64,000 bases of DNA. It comes from PALSA-1353 sp050014015. Lineage in GTDB: Bacteria > Planctomycetota > Phycisphaerae > Tepidisphaerales > Tepidisphaeraceae. A program made the position numbers and the translations under genes. Every line of letters starts with the position of its first letter. The first letter of the stretch is position 1. Shown here piece by piece: positions 33,136 through 40,646 of the stretch. The notes under the pieces were generated by a model. That model made no database searches. It was not told the DNA's origin and saw only the letters and a program-made list of their open reading frames with translations. The stretch lies in contig JBEKEC010000025.1 of assembly GCA_050014015.1 (NCBI GenBank), positions 12,271-76,270 on the forward strand. The letters run 5' to 3'.

Positions 33136-33294
33136 ATTGAACCGGCATGACGCCAAGGTGAATTGGTCATTGGTCATTGGTCATTTGTCATTTGCAAGAC
33201 AATTCGGGATCGCCGATACCAATGACAAATGACAAGTGACAAATGACCTGTCGCATTTCCCCCCTTGGCGTCTTGGCGTCATGGCGGTTCAATT
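33136..33294. repeat. nested palindrome: CGCCAAG arms enclosing TCATTTGTCATT arms
   Basis: Outer arms AATTGAACCGGCATGACGCC (left) and TTGGCGTCATGGCGGTTCAA (right) enclose inner arms of GGTCATTGGTCATTTGTCAT units (33160-33198) and their complement (33220-33250). It separates the convergent CheW-CZB and reductase genes. Confidence 0.93.
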
Positions 33295-33305
33295 CCTCTT
33301 CTCCG

Positions 33306-34589
33306 TCAATCCCCGGCGTCGAGGATCCGCTCCAACGGCAGATTCGGATCCTTCAACTGCTCTTCCTTTCCTCCCATCGCCGCGCGGCGCTCGATCAGCC
33401 TGTCAAACAGGTCCTTTTGCTCCAGGTTTCCCGCGGCGATGACCTGGGCGATCCGGCCGTCGTTGGCCACGCCGAATTCAATGAACTGCGGCGATTCCGT
33501 GTTGTTGGAGCCGCGGAAAATGCGGCGATCGGCGGCCCGGGCTTCTCCCCAAACTCCGAGGCGCAGGCCGAAAATCTCGCTGTCGAAATAACTGGCCGAT
33601 TGGAATTTCGCATCGCCGCCGGCCATGTTGGTCCCGGCGATCCGGCCGGTCTTGGCGGCGCTGTCCCAATGGTGCATCATGCGGTGCTTGCCGAAGAGCG
33701 GGTCGAAGATCGCCGCGCAATCCCCGGCGGCGAAAACGTCGCGCGTGGTGGTGCGGCAGCCGGCATCGACGAGGATGGCCTGCTCGGCCGCGATCGGCGT
33801 GCCACGCAGGATTTCCTTGTGAATCGCGATTCCCACCGCCGCCACCGCGAAGTCGCACGGCAGGGTTTTTCCCGAAGCCAGCACCACGCGCTGCACCCGG
33901 CCATCGCCTTCCAATCTCGCCGCCCGATCGTTGCGATGCACGGTGACGCCGTGCGCTTCCATGAATTGGGAGATGCATCGCCCGGCCGTCTCGCCCGCCA
34001 ATCGCCGCCAGGGATGTTCCGCCGAAATCGCCAGATCGACGTGCAGCCCGGCTTGGGTGAGCGATGCCGCCAACTCCACCCCCAGGGTTCCGCCGCCGAT
34101 CACGACCGCGCGGCCCCGGCCCTTGGGATGCGATTGGCCCTCCCGGGCCGCCTTGGCCATCGCGTGCTGCAAAAGCTCCGCATCCTCCAGCGTCCGAAGA
34201 TGGAAAAGATTGGGAAGCTGCGCGCCCGGCACGTCAAGCGCCGCCGCCGCGCCCCCGATCGCGATCAGCAAACGGTCGAACGATACCCCTTCCCCATTGT
34301 CCAGCGTCACCGCGCTGCGCGTCGTATCCAGGCGCGACAGCCTTCGTCCCGTGCGCAGCCGCACCCGGCTCTCGACGAACCATTCCGCCGGCATCGTGAA
34401 CAGCGACTCCCGCGTCTGCTGCCCCCGCAAATATTCCTTGCTCAGCGGCGGGCGATGGTAAGGACGGTTGATCTCCTGCCCGACCATCAACAGATCGCCC
34501 TGGCGATCGATTTGGCGGATGGCCTTGGCCGCTTCGCTGGCGGCCACTCCGCCGCCGACCAGAAGATATTTAACGTGTAGATCGCTCAT
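33306..34589 (-). CDS. FAD/NAD(P)-dependent oxidoreductase (ferredoxin-reductase / nitrite-reductase-type)
   Basis: A 427-residue two-dinucleotide-domain flavoprotein. FAD motif KYLLVGGGVAASEAAKAIR; RPYHRPPLSKEYLRG after it is the PPLSK signature of class I ferredoxin reductases of dioxygenase systems and AIF-like proteins. NAD motif RAVVIGGGTLGVELAASLTQ; FAD-ribityl motif TTTRDVFAAGDCAAIFDP. The C-terminal dimerisation segment is unlike the classical reductases and contains GVANDGRIAQVIAAGNLEQ. Electron acceptor unknown; no ferredoxin or oxygenase gene nearby. Convergent with the CheW-CZB gene. Confidence 0.85.
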   Translation of the reverse strand: MSDLHVKYLLVGGGVAASEAAKAIRQIDRQGDLLMVGQEINRPYHRPPLSKEYLRGQQTRESLFTMPAEWFVESRVRLRTGRRLSRLDTTRSAVTLDNGEGVSFDRLLIAIGGAAAALDVPGAQLPNLFHLRTLEDAELLQHAMAKAAREGQSHPKGRGRAVVIGGGTLGVELAASLTQAGLHVDLAISAEHPWRRLAGETAGRCISQFMEAHGVTVHRNDRAARLEGDGRVQRVVLASGKTLPCDFAVAAVGIAIHKEILRGTPIAAEQAILVDAGCRTTTRDVFAAGDCAAIFDPLFGKHRMMHHWDSAAKTGRIAGTNMAGGDAKFQSASYFDSEIFGLRLGVWGEARAADRRIFRGSNNTESPQFIEFGVANDGRIAQVIAAGNLEQKDLFDRLIERRAAMGGKEEQLKDPNLPLERILDAGD

Positions 34590-34768
34590 CGTCGGTACTC
34601 CGTCACCAACATCGTTAGAATATAGTACGCAGCAATTGGTCGATTCCGGACATTATATTGGCACGTTTGCCCAAATAGCGGTCATTTAACTGGTTTCCCG
34701 TGATTAATACCCTAATTGAGCAATCGGCATACCTCGCGGAAAGAACAAGGGCAAACTGGAACACCCAT

Positions 34769-34814
34769 ATTTCCCGGTCGGGTATTTCCCGGTCGGGGTC
34801 GATACTTGACCCCG
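34769..34814. repeat. two 15-bp direct repeats and a hairpin before the HEPN gene
   Basis: TATTTCCCGGTCGGG occurs twice head to tail, followed by GGGGTC-N7-GACCCC, a perfect 6-bp stem. It lies about 45 bp upstream of the HEPN gene and could be an operator region. The remainder of 34590-34860 shows nothing recognisable. Confidence 0.7.
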
Positions 34815-34860
34815 TCGCCCGCCACTCATATCTATACGCCCCAGGAAGGTTCGACGCCGC

Positions 34861-35277
34861 ATGGCAACACCCCGAGACGCGAACGCGCGCAAATATTACC
34901 GCGTCGCAAAGCAAAGGTTGGAGGAAGCGAGGCTAATTTTTGATAAAATCGGCCTTTCTGCGGCGACTGTTTATCTGGCCGGTTACGCCATAGAATGTAT
35001 GTTGAAGGCGTTGACGTTGGAGTGGACGCCTGTTCGTCAACGGCCGGAAATGCTGAAGTCGCTGAAAGATGATTTTGGCCACAATTTGCGCCGTCTGCGC
35101 GCCGCGCTGATTGAACAAAACCTGCATCCACCACGGGAGGTATTGGGCGAACTTTTATATGCATGTAGCTGGTCGCCTGATCTCAGATACGAGCCGGGGC
35201 CGGGCGACCCGAAGGAGGCCGAACGCTTCCTGGCCGCAGCGAAATCGATCGTTATTTGGGCAGATGGGAGGATTTAG
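34861..35277 (+). CDS. HEPN domain protein
   Basis: A 138-residue all-helical protein. The opening YYRVAKQRLEEARLIFDKIG and AATVYLAGYAIECMLKALTL are typical of HEPN domains (nucleotide-binding or RNase modules common in toxin-antitoxin and defence loci), with FGHNLRRLRAALIEQNLH further on. The RX4-6H catalytic signature is not clearly present: R-x8-H in the last segment is the nearest. AGGAAGG lies ahead of the ATG. It is directly followed by a small partner gene, with only two bases between. Confidence 0.75.
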   Translation: MATPRDANARKYYRVAKQRLEEARLIFDKIGLSAATVYLAGYAIECMLKALTLEWTPVRQRPEMLKSLKDDFGHNLRRLRAALIEQNLHPPREVLGELLYACSWSPDLRYEPGPGDPKEAERFLAAAKSIVIWADGRI

Positions 35278-35279
35278 AC

Positions 35280-35603
35280 GTGGCAACTATTTTGAGAGGT
35301 TCCAAAGATCGTGCTGTCACGCTCATAAAGAAAGCCCTTGACGGTTACGAAAAACAGAATCCCGGCGCTGAAGCGACCATTTACCGGCAAAACTCAGCGT
35401 CAATTCGAGTGCGAATTATTGACGATCGCTTCGCGAGAATGTCTAAGTCCGAGCGTCACGATTTGGTGTGGAACTTTCTGGCCGATCGGCTCAAGGAAGA
35501 TGTGTTGCAGGAGCTTTCGGTCCTTCTACTATTAGCGCCATCGGAACAAAAGAGTTCGTTTATGAATTTTGAGTTCAATGACCCAATTCCATCCGGCTTT
35601 TAG
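35280..35603 (+). CDS. small partner protein of the HEPN gene, unrecognised
   Basis: A 107-residue protein starting with GTG at 35280, seven bases after GGGAGG; an in-frame ATG at 35256 inside the HEPN gene is also possible. Visible features are SASIRVRIIDDRFARMSKSE, ERHDLVWNFLADRLKEDVLQ and LSVLLLLAPSE. The alternation of a strand (RVRIID), a helix (RHDLVWNFL) and a strand (ELSVLLLL) recalls BolA-like folds, but I do not recognise the family. Gene order and spacing suggest a two-gene unit with the HEPN protein. Confidence 0.6.
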   Translation: MATILRGSKDRAVTLIKKALDGYEKQNPGAEATIYRQNSASIRVRIIDDRFARMSKSERHDLVWNFLADRLKEDVLQELSVLLLLAPSEQKSSFMNFEFNDPIPSGF

Positions 35604-35654
35604 ACCGATTCAATCCTTATTTTCATTCGACCAGCGCAGATCAGGAGATCGCTT

Positions 35655-37139
35655 ATGACCCGAATGCTGACCAAGCCCGTTTCCGAGAGCAATGACAAGC
35701 CCGCCGCGACTGAATTCAAGGTCGCCGATCTTTCGCTGGCCGATTGGGGCCGCAAGGAGATCATGCTGGCCGAGCAGGAAATGCCCGGCCTCATGGCCGT
35801 GCGCCAGGAGTATGCGGCCAAACAACCCCTGAAAAACCTGCGCATCATGGGTTCGCTGCACATGACCATCCAAACCGCGGTCCTGATCGAAACGCTCAGC
35901 GCCCTGGGCGCCGCAGTCCGCTGGTGTTCGTGCAACATCTTCAGCACGCAGGATCACGCCGCCGCCGCCGTCGCCGTCGGACCCAAGGGCAGCGTCCAGA
36001 ATCCCAAGGGCGTTCCCGTCTTCGCCTGGAAGGGCGAGAACCTCCAAGAGTATTGGTGGTGCACGGAGCGAGCCCTCGATTTCGGCGATGGCCGCGGCCC
36101 GAACCAGATCGTCGATGACGGTGGCGATGCCACGCTCCTCATCCACAAGGGCCACGAATACGAAGACGCCGGCAAAATCCCGTCGCCCGATTCGACCGAC
36201 AACGAGGAATTCAAGGAAGTCCTCAAGCTCCTGGCCAAGTGTTACAAACAGAATCCCCAGCGCTGGCACAAGGTGGCCGCCGAAGTGCAGGGGGTTTCGG
36301 AGGAAACCACGACCGGCGTCCATCGGCTGTATGAAATGCAAAAGGCCGGCACGCTGCTCTTCCCCGCCATCAACGTCAACGACTCCGTCACCAAGAGCAA
36401 ATTCGACAACCTCTACGGCTGCCGCCATTCACTCGTCGATGGCCTGATGCGCGCCACGGACGTGATGCTCAGCGGCAAAGTGGCGGTCGTCTGCGGCTAC
36501 GGCGACGTCGGCAAGGGCTGCGCCCAATCCCTCCGCGGCCAGGGCGCTCGCGTCATCGTCACCGAGATCGATCCCATCTGCGCCCTGCAGGCCGCCATGG
36601 AAGGCTTCCAGGTCCTCACCGTCGAAGACGCGCTCCCCTACGCCGACCTCTTCATCACCGCCACCGGAAACCACCACATCATCACCGCCGACCACATGGC
36701 CAAAATGAAGGACAAGGCCATCGTCGGCAACATCGGCCACTTCGATAACGAGATCGACATGGCCGGCCTCAAGAAGACCAAGGGCATCAAGAAAACCAAC
36801 ATCAAGCCGCAATACGACATGTGGACTTTCCCCGATGGCCACAGCGTCCTGATCCTGGCCGAAGGCCGGCTGCTCAACCTCGGCTGCGCCACCGGCCATC
36901 CCAGCTTCGTTATGAGCAACAGCTTCACCAACCAGACGATCGCCCAGATCGAGTTGGCCACCAATACTTACAAATACGAAAAGAAGGTTTACGTTCTCCC
37001 CAAGCATTTGGACGAAAAGGTCGCCAGACTGCACTTGGCCAAGATCGGCGTGAAGCTGACGAAATTGACCAAGGATCAGGCCGATTACATCGGCGTTCCG
37101 GTGGATGGGCCGTATAAGGGGGAGAATTACAGGTATTAG
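35655..37139 (+). CDS. ahcY: S-adenosylhomocysteinase
   Basis: A 494-residue NAD-dependent enzyme hydrolysing S-adenosylhomocysteine to adenosine and homocysteine in the activated methyl cycle. Substrate-domain SLHMTIQTAVLIETLSALGA, WCSCNIFSTQDHAAAAVA, NVNDSVTKSKFDNLYGCRHS (the catalytic Lys lies in SVTKSKFDN), NAD motif VCGYGDVGKGCAQSLRGQGA and C-terminal GPYKGENYRY are all present. It is of the longer bacterial type with an insert around residues 150-190. GGAG before the ATG. Several SAM-dependent methyltransferases in the window would feed it. Confidence 0.97.
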   Translation: MTRMLTKPVSESNDKPAATEFKVADLSLADWGRKEIMLAEQEMPGLMAVRQEYAAKQPLKNLRIMGSLHMTIQTAVLIETLSALGAAVRWCSCNIFSTQDHAAAAVAVGPKGSVQNPKGVPVFAWKGENLQEYWWCTERALDFGDGRGPNQIVDDGGDATLLIHKGHEYEDAGKIPSPDSTDNEEFKEVLKLLAKCYKQNPQRWHKVAAEVQGVSEETTTGVHRLYEMQKAGTLLFPAINVNDSVTKSKFDNLYGCRHSLVDGLMRATDVMLSGKVAVVCGYGDVGKGCAQSLRGQGARVIVTEIDPICALQAAMEGFQVLTVEDALPYADLFITATGNHHIITADHMAKMKDKAIVGNIGHFDNEIDMAGLKKTKGIKKTNIKPQYDMWTFPDGHSVLILAEGRLLNLGCATGHPSFVMSNSFTNQTIAQIELATNTYKYEKKVYVLPKHLDEKVARLHLAKIGVKLTKLTKDQADYIGVPVDGPYKGENYRY

Positions 37140-37162
37140 ACGGTCAAATATCGAAAGCACTG

Positions 37163-37203
37163 TCAAAAAAACGCGGGACGGCTGCATTGGCCGTCCCGCG
37201 TTT
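37163..37203. terminator. bidirectional terminator between ahcY and the NYN-like gene
   Basis: A 13-bp perfect stem (AACGCGGGACGGC and its complement, 7-nt loop; 37170-37202). On the minus strand it is followed by a run of T (seven), on the plus strand by TTT only. It serves the minus-strand NYN-like gene best and probably ahcY too. Confidence 0.92.
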
Positions 37204-37224
37204 CGACCATCGTCATACTTGAAT

Positions 37225-38673
37225 CTAGCTTGGGGGCGTCGGTGCATCGCCACCCGCGATCCTTGTTGGCCAACGATAATGCAATCTATTATCCGCGCCT
37301 TCCATTAGCACGCGCTTTGTCAGAAGACGATCCACGGCCGCTTCCATTCGCTTTGTCGCCTGCGGCCCGCCATTGCCGTAGTGAATATGCGCAAGGGCGT
37401 TGAAAACGCCGGGAGTTCTGGAAAACGCACGTCCTTGTCCACCCGGTTCGCCTCGGGTTACACATTGGATCGTCCATTCCTCTAGAAGTTCCCGAAAGCC
37501 GCGATCAACGCCAGCGATGGCCGCTCCTTTGTCGTCCGGGTGAATCACTTTGCGAGCTGAATCCAACAGGCTTCCCGATCCCATCAGGCGGTTGCAGAAC
37601 TTCTGAGCGATTTTCGCTTCCGCATCGTGGAACTGCACTACGTTTTCGGCTCGCAAGTCTCGCTCTAATCGCTTGTTAAATTCATATTGGGTCATCTCGC
37701 CGGCCGCTAAAGTTCCGTCGGGCTTTAACAGGCCATCAAGCAATCGACACATCGCATCATTCGCCTTTGGGCTGACCCACTGTCCAAGAAGCTTCAGGAT
37801 CTCGCCCCAGTCCGGCGCTTGTTGCTTCGTCGAAATCTCGACCGATTCAACTACATCGGCATTCCCTGCTTTAACGTCTGCCGATACTTTCGTGGTTACC
37901 GTCGGCAACGCACCAGTGACAGCATCGTTGGCAGCGGGCATCTCATTCTCGCGATCCAGAGCGACGTCTGGACCGGTGTCGCTAACGGGCGTAAAGGGCA
38001 TGACCGCACTCCATACCATTCTTCCATTGCTGTGTAGCGTTCCACGCTGTGTCCCCAACCTAATTACCGCCGAAGCCAGACCCGTGGTCACGGCGTTCTT
38101 CAGTTCAGGCATCTTTATGCGCACTGCGGGGATGATGTCAGTGATCTGGATGCAGTTTTCTACCGAAGTGACTCCGTTACGAGCCAAATACTGCTCAAGT
38201 TCCCGCAGCGCCTTTTCGACCAAGGAAGTCTCCGGAACAAAACGTTGGTCACCATATCCATTCGTCAGAAATCGGGGCCGAGGTACTGCCTCGCGGAACT
38301 GTACCATTGGCAACCCAGTTACATTTACCCGTCCAGTCCAGCGATTCGCGAACTCCACGACCTCCCGGTCGTAGGAGGTAACGATAACATGCGCTCCCGG
38401 CGGTAGCTCGCTCTCCAGTTGCTGGAGTAGCTGCACGATTTTGTTGCGAGAGTCTCCCTGCGGGTCACTGACGCAGAGAACTTCATTTCCGGTAGATTCC
38501 GAGTTTGCGAGGGCTTCGTTTAGCTCTGGTTGTTGCCAAGAGCTAATTAGCCAAATCACCCGACGCGCACCTCCATGTTGCGCTATGAGTGCCCGCGGCT
38601 TATTCACGATGGCTGCTAAGGTCCGTGGCCGAGCCATTCGACCATCAACGATTATTGCACTATCTAATGACAT
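37225..38673 (-). CDS. NYN/PIN-like protein with winged-helix-like segments, function unknown
   Basis: A 482-residue protein with GGAG seven bases before ATG 38673. Residues 1-125 read like a NYN/PIN-type nuclease: IIVDGRMARP (first acidic strand), RVIWLISSW, EVLCVSDPQGDSRNKIV (Asp/Lys cluster), HVIVTSYDREVVEFA (late acidic motif). Residues 150-235 (LVEKALRELEQYLARNGVTS, AVIRLGTQRGTLHSNGRMVW) and the last 70 (AVDRLLTKRVLMEGADNRL) look like winged-helix units, of the kind paired with NYN in LOTUS-type proteins. The middle is helical. I do not recognise the whole. Its leader holds a string of hairpins and tandem repeats. GC appears lower than in core genes, suggesting transfer. Confidence 0.6.
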   Translation of the reverse strand: MSLDSAIIVDGRMARPRTLAAIVNKPRALIAQHGGARRVIWLISSWQQPELNEALANSESTGNEVLCVSDPQGDSRNKIVQLLQQLESELPPGAHVIVTSYDREVVEFANRWTGRVNVTGLPMVQFREAVPRPRFLTNGYGDQRFVPETSLVEKALRELEQYLARNGVTSVENCIQITDIIPAVRIKMPELKNAVTTGLASAVIRLGTQRGTLHSNGRMVWSAVMPFTPVSDTGPDVALDRENEMPAANDAVTGALPTVTTKVSADVKAGNADVVESVEISTKQQAPDWGEILKLLGQWVSPKANDAMCRLLDGLLKPDGTLAAGEMTQYEFNKRLERDLRAENVVQFHDAEAKIAQKFCNRLMGSGSLLDSARKVIHPDDKGAAIAGVDRGFRELLEEWTIQCVTRGEPGGQGRAFSRTPGVFNALAHIHYGNGGPQATKRMEAAVDRLLTKRVLMEGADNRLHYRWPTRIAGGDAPTPPS

Positions 38674-38694
38674 TGTTATCTCCGTAACATTGTA

Positions 38695-38730
38695 CAATGG
38701 GGGAACAGCATCGCGCTGTTTCCCCCATTG
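38695..38730 (-). promoter_or_regulatory. strong hairpin in the leader of the NYN-like gene
   Basis: Near-perfect 15-16-bp stem: CAATGGGGGAACAGC (38695-38709) with GCTGTTTCCCCCATTG (38715-38730), one bulged base, 5-nt loop. It ends 22 bp before the ATG, just upstream of the ribosome site, and has no T-tract. A second small hairpin (CTCGC-TTT-GCGAG, 38751-38763) and a third (TGGAC...GTCCA, about 38788-38805) precede it. Confidence 0.8.
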
Positions 38731-38808
38731 CACTTGCCTATGTTAAACTCCTCGCTTTGCGAGTGCAGAATTTCACCACTGCTTCCACTGGACACAAACG
38801 GTCCATGC

Positions 38809-39074
38809 GAGATTTCCACTGAAGGCTGTGAAGGCGCTAAGCCCACGAGATTTCCACTGAAGGCTGCGGAGGCGCTAAGCCCACGAGATTTCCACTGAAG
38901 GCTGTGGAGGCGCTAAGCCCACGAGATTTCCACTGAAGGCTGTGGAGGCGCTAAGCCCACGAGATTTCCACTGAAGGCTGTGGTGGCGCTAAACCCACGA
39001 GATTTCCACTGAAGGCTGTGGAGGCGCTAAGCCCACGAGATTTCCACTCAAGGATGAAGGGGCGCTTAACCCGC
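38809..39074. repeat. seven tandem 38-bp repeats upstream of the NYN-like gene
   Basis: Units start at 38809, 38847, 38885, 38923, 38961, 38999 and 39037. Each begins GAGATTTCCACTGAAGG and ends GGCGCTAAGCCCAC, with no spacer between units, so it is not a CRISPR array. Units 1-6 differ at one to three positions; unit 7 is degenerate. Most units contain TCCAC-N8-GTGGA, able to form a hairpin. A stray half-unit (GATTTCCACTGG) lies near 39219. Further hairpins (GGCTTA-CAAT-TAAGCC at 39080-39095) follow. No gene is seen in 38674-39336. Confidence 0.97.
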
Positions 39075-39336
39075 GAAATGGCTTACAATTAAGCCGTGGT
39101 GCAGATGGTAGTATCCACTCGAAAGACGGAGGATACTTTTCGTACTATCGGCTATGTTTACCAAAAGCCGTGAGGAATGTCAAACAATTATTGCCCTGCA
39201 TCGGCCAGCTTCCAAGTGCGATTTCCACTGGAGCGAATTCGAGACCATATGACTTGGCTCCGGCGATTATTCGACCGCCAGTTCTCCCCATCCCAAAGGA
39301 AACCGCCCTTGACCAGCAGTTGAAATCCCCTTCGAA

Positions 39337-39966
39337 TCATGCACCACCCGCCGCCGCGAAGATCGCTGCCACGTCCGCGGTGAAACCGTCGAGCAGCGAC
39401 GAACGAACCATGCCGACATCGCGAGCTTCGCTGTGCGTGACGTATTGCCCGCGATCCAGCTTCAATACGGTGACGGTTTTTGTTCGCGGATCGACGATCC
39501 AATATTCGGGAATTCCCGCCTCGGCGTATTCGTCGCGTTTGGTCTGCAAATCGCGGTCGGGATCGTCTTCGCTGACCACTTCCATGACCAGGTCGGCCCC
39601 GTCCCAAAATTCGTTTCCATTGCGATCGGCATGTTCCGTCAGCATGAACACAACGTCCGGCTCCCTGAATTTCCCGGGCCGCAAGCGGACTCGCAGGGGC
39701 GCAAACAATACTTCGCCCCGATTACCCGCCACGGCCATTAATAGGCCGATTAGATATCGAACAATTCGCTGGTGTGCCCTCGTCGGCATCGGCAGAACCT
39801 CAATATGTCCGTCGGTAAATTCCGCCAGACGGTTGCTTCGCCGCGTCAAGAACAGGTAATCGCTTTCGCCCAGCTCCCCCTGATCGGGAAAGAGTTTGGC
39901 GATCTGCCAGGCCGGACCCGGTTCCTGTGGCGAAACATTTGATCGAACGGACGCCATTGTATGCAC
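39337..39966 (-). CDS. Uma2 family endonuclease-like protein
   Basis: A 209-residue Uma2/DUF820 protein: NRLAEFTDGHIEVLPMPTRA, HQRIVRYLIGLLMA, GKFREPDVVFMLTEHADRNG (the PD motif), ADLVMEVVSEDDPDRDLQTK (E motif), YAEAGIPEYWIVDPRTKTV. A start at 39957 is equally possible. Fourth member of the family in this window. Function unknown; these proteins are usually scattered single genes as here. Confidence 0.87.
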   Translation of the reverse strand: MHTMASVRSNVSPQEPGPAWQIAKLFPDQGELGESDYLFLTRRSNRLAEFTDGHIEVLPMPTRAHQRIVRYLIGLLMAVAGNRGEVLFAPLRVRLRPGKFREPDVVFMLTEHADRNGNEFWDGADLVMEVVSEDDPDRDLQTKRDEYAEAGIPEYWIVDPRTKTVTVLKLDRGQYVTHSEARDVGMVRSSLLDGFTADVAAIFAAAGGA

Positions 39967-40016
39967 CTTGCTTCATGATTATACCAAATCGCCGGAGATG
40001 AAATAGGATTTGAATT

Positions 40017-40595
40017 GTGTCACGTACAGTAAAAATAACGACCTCCCAGGGCGAATTACGGGTTAACCGCGTGACGGCCGCGGACTTCGACGCGGTTTAC
40101 GCCATCGTCGCCGAGGCCGCGGCATGGCTCCAATCGCGCGATATCTCCCAATGGAGCTGGTTCCTCACCGACCCGGGCAAGGACTTGATTCGCCATCGCA
40201 TCGAAACGGCCGAGACATACCTTGTCCTCGATCCACGCGCCCAGCCCGTGGCCACGTTCACCGTTCAATGGGATGACGAGATGATCTGGGGCCCGCGCGG
40301 CAAGGATGGCACGGCTGGATACGTCCACGGCCTGGCCGTCCGCCGCCGCGCCGCCGGAATCGGCCTGGGACTGCAAATGCTCGAATGGTCGGCAAACCTG
40401 ATCGCCCAAAAATCCCGCCGCCTGATCCGTCTCGACTGCATGGCCAAAAACGAGCCGTTATGCAATTACTATCGCCGCGCCGGCTTCACCGACGCCGGCA
40501 TCAATGACGCCCTCAGCATTGGCGCTTCCCAGCAGCTCTTCATACAACTGTTCGAGAGGCCGATCCGTTCTCCATCCTCGAAACCTCAGAGTTGA
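40017..40595 (+). CDS. GNAT family N-acetyltransferase
   Basis: A 192-residue acetyltransferase starting with GTG at 40017 (an AGGAT lies upstream). The acetyl-CoA loop is VHGLAVRRRAAGIGLGLQML (the R/QxxGxG/A variant), followed by RRLIRLDCMAKNEPLCNYY and YRRAGFTDAG, typical of GNAT motif B with the late Tyr. N-terminal strand RVTAADFDAVYAIVAEAAAW. Substrate unknown. It may be co-transcribed with the methyltransferase 50 bp downstream. Confidence 0.85.
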   Translation: MSRTVKITTSQGELRVNRVTAADFDAVYAIVAEAAAWLQSRDISQWSWFLTDPGKDLIRHRIETAETYLVLDPRAQPVATFTVQWDDEMIWGPRGKDGTAGYVHGLAVRRRAAGIGLGLQMLEWSANLIAQKSRRLIRLDCMAKNEPLCNYYRRAGFTDAGINDALSIGASQQLFIQLFERPIRSPSSKPQS

Positions 40596-40646
40596 CTAAA
40601 AGATCATTGCCAGCTATTCCCGTCGCGTTTTACGGAGCTAATCCTC

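Noticed and set aside
38809..39074. CRISPR array
   Set aside because: The 38-bp units are contiguous with no variable spacers, and no cas gene is present.
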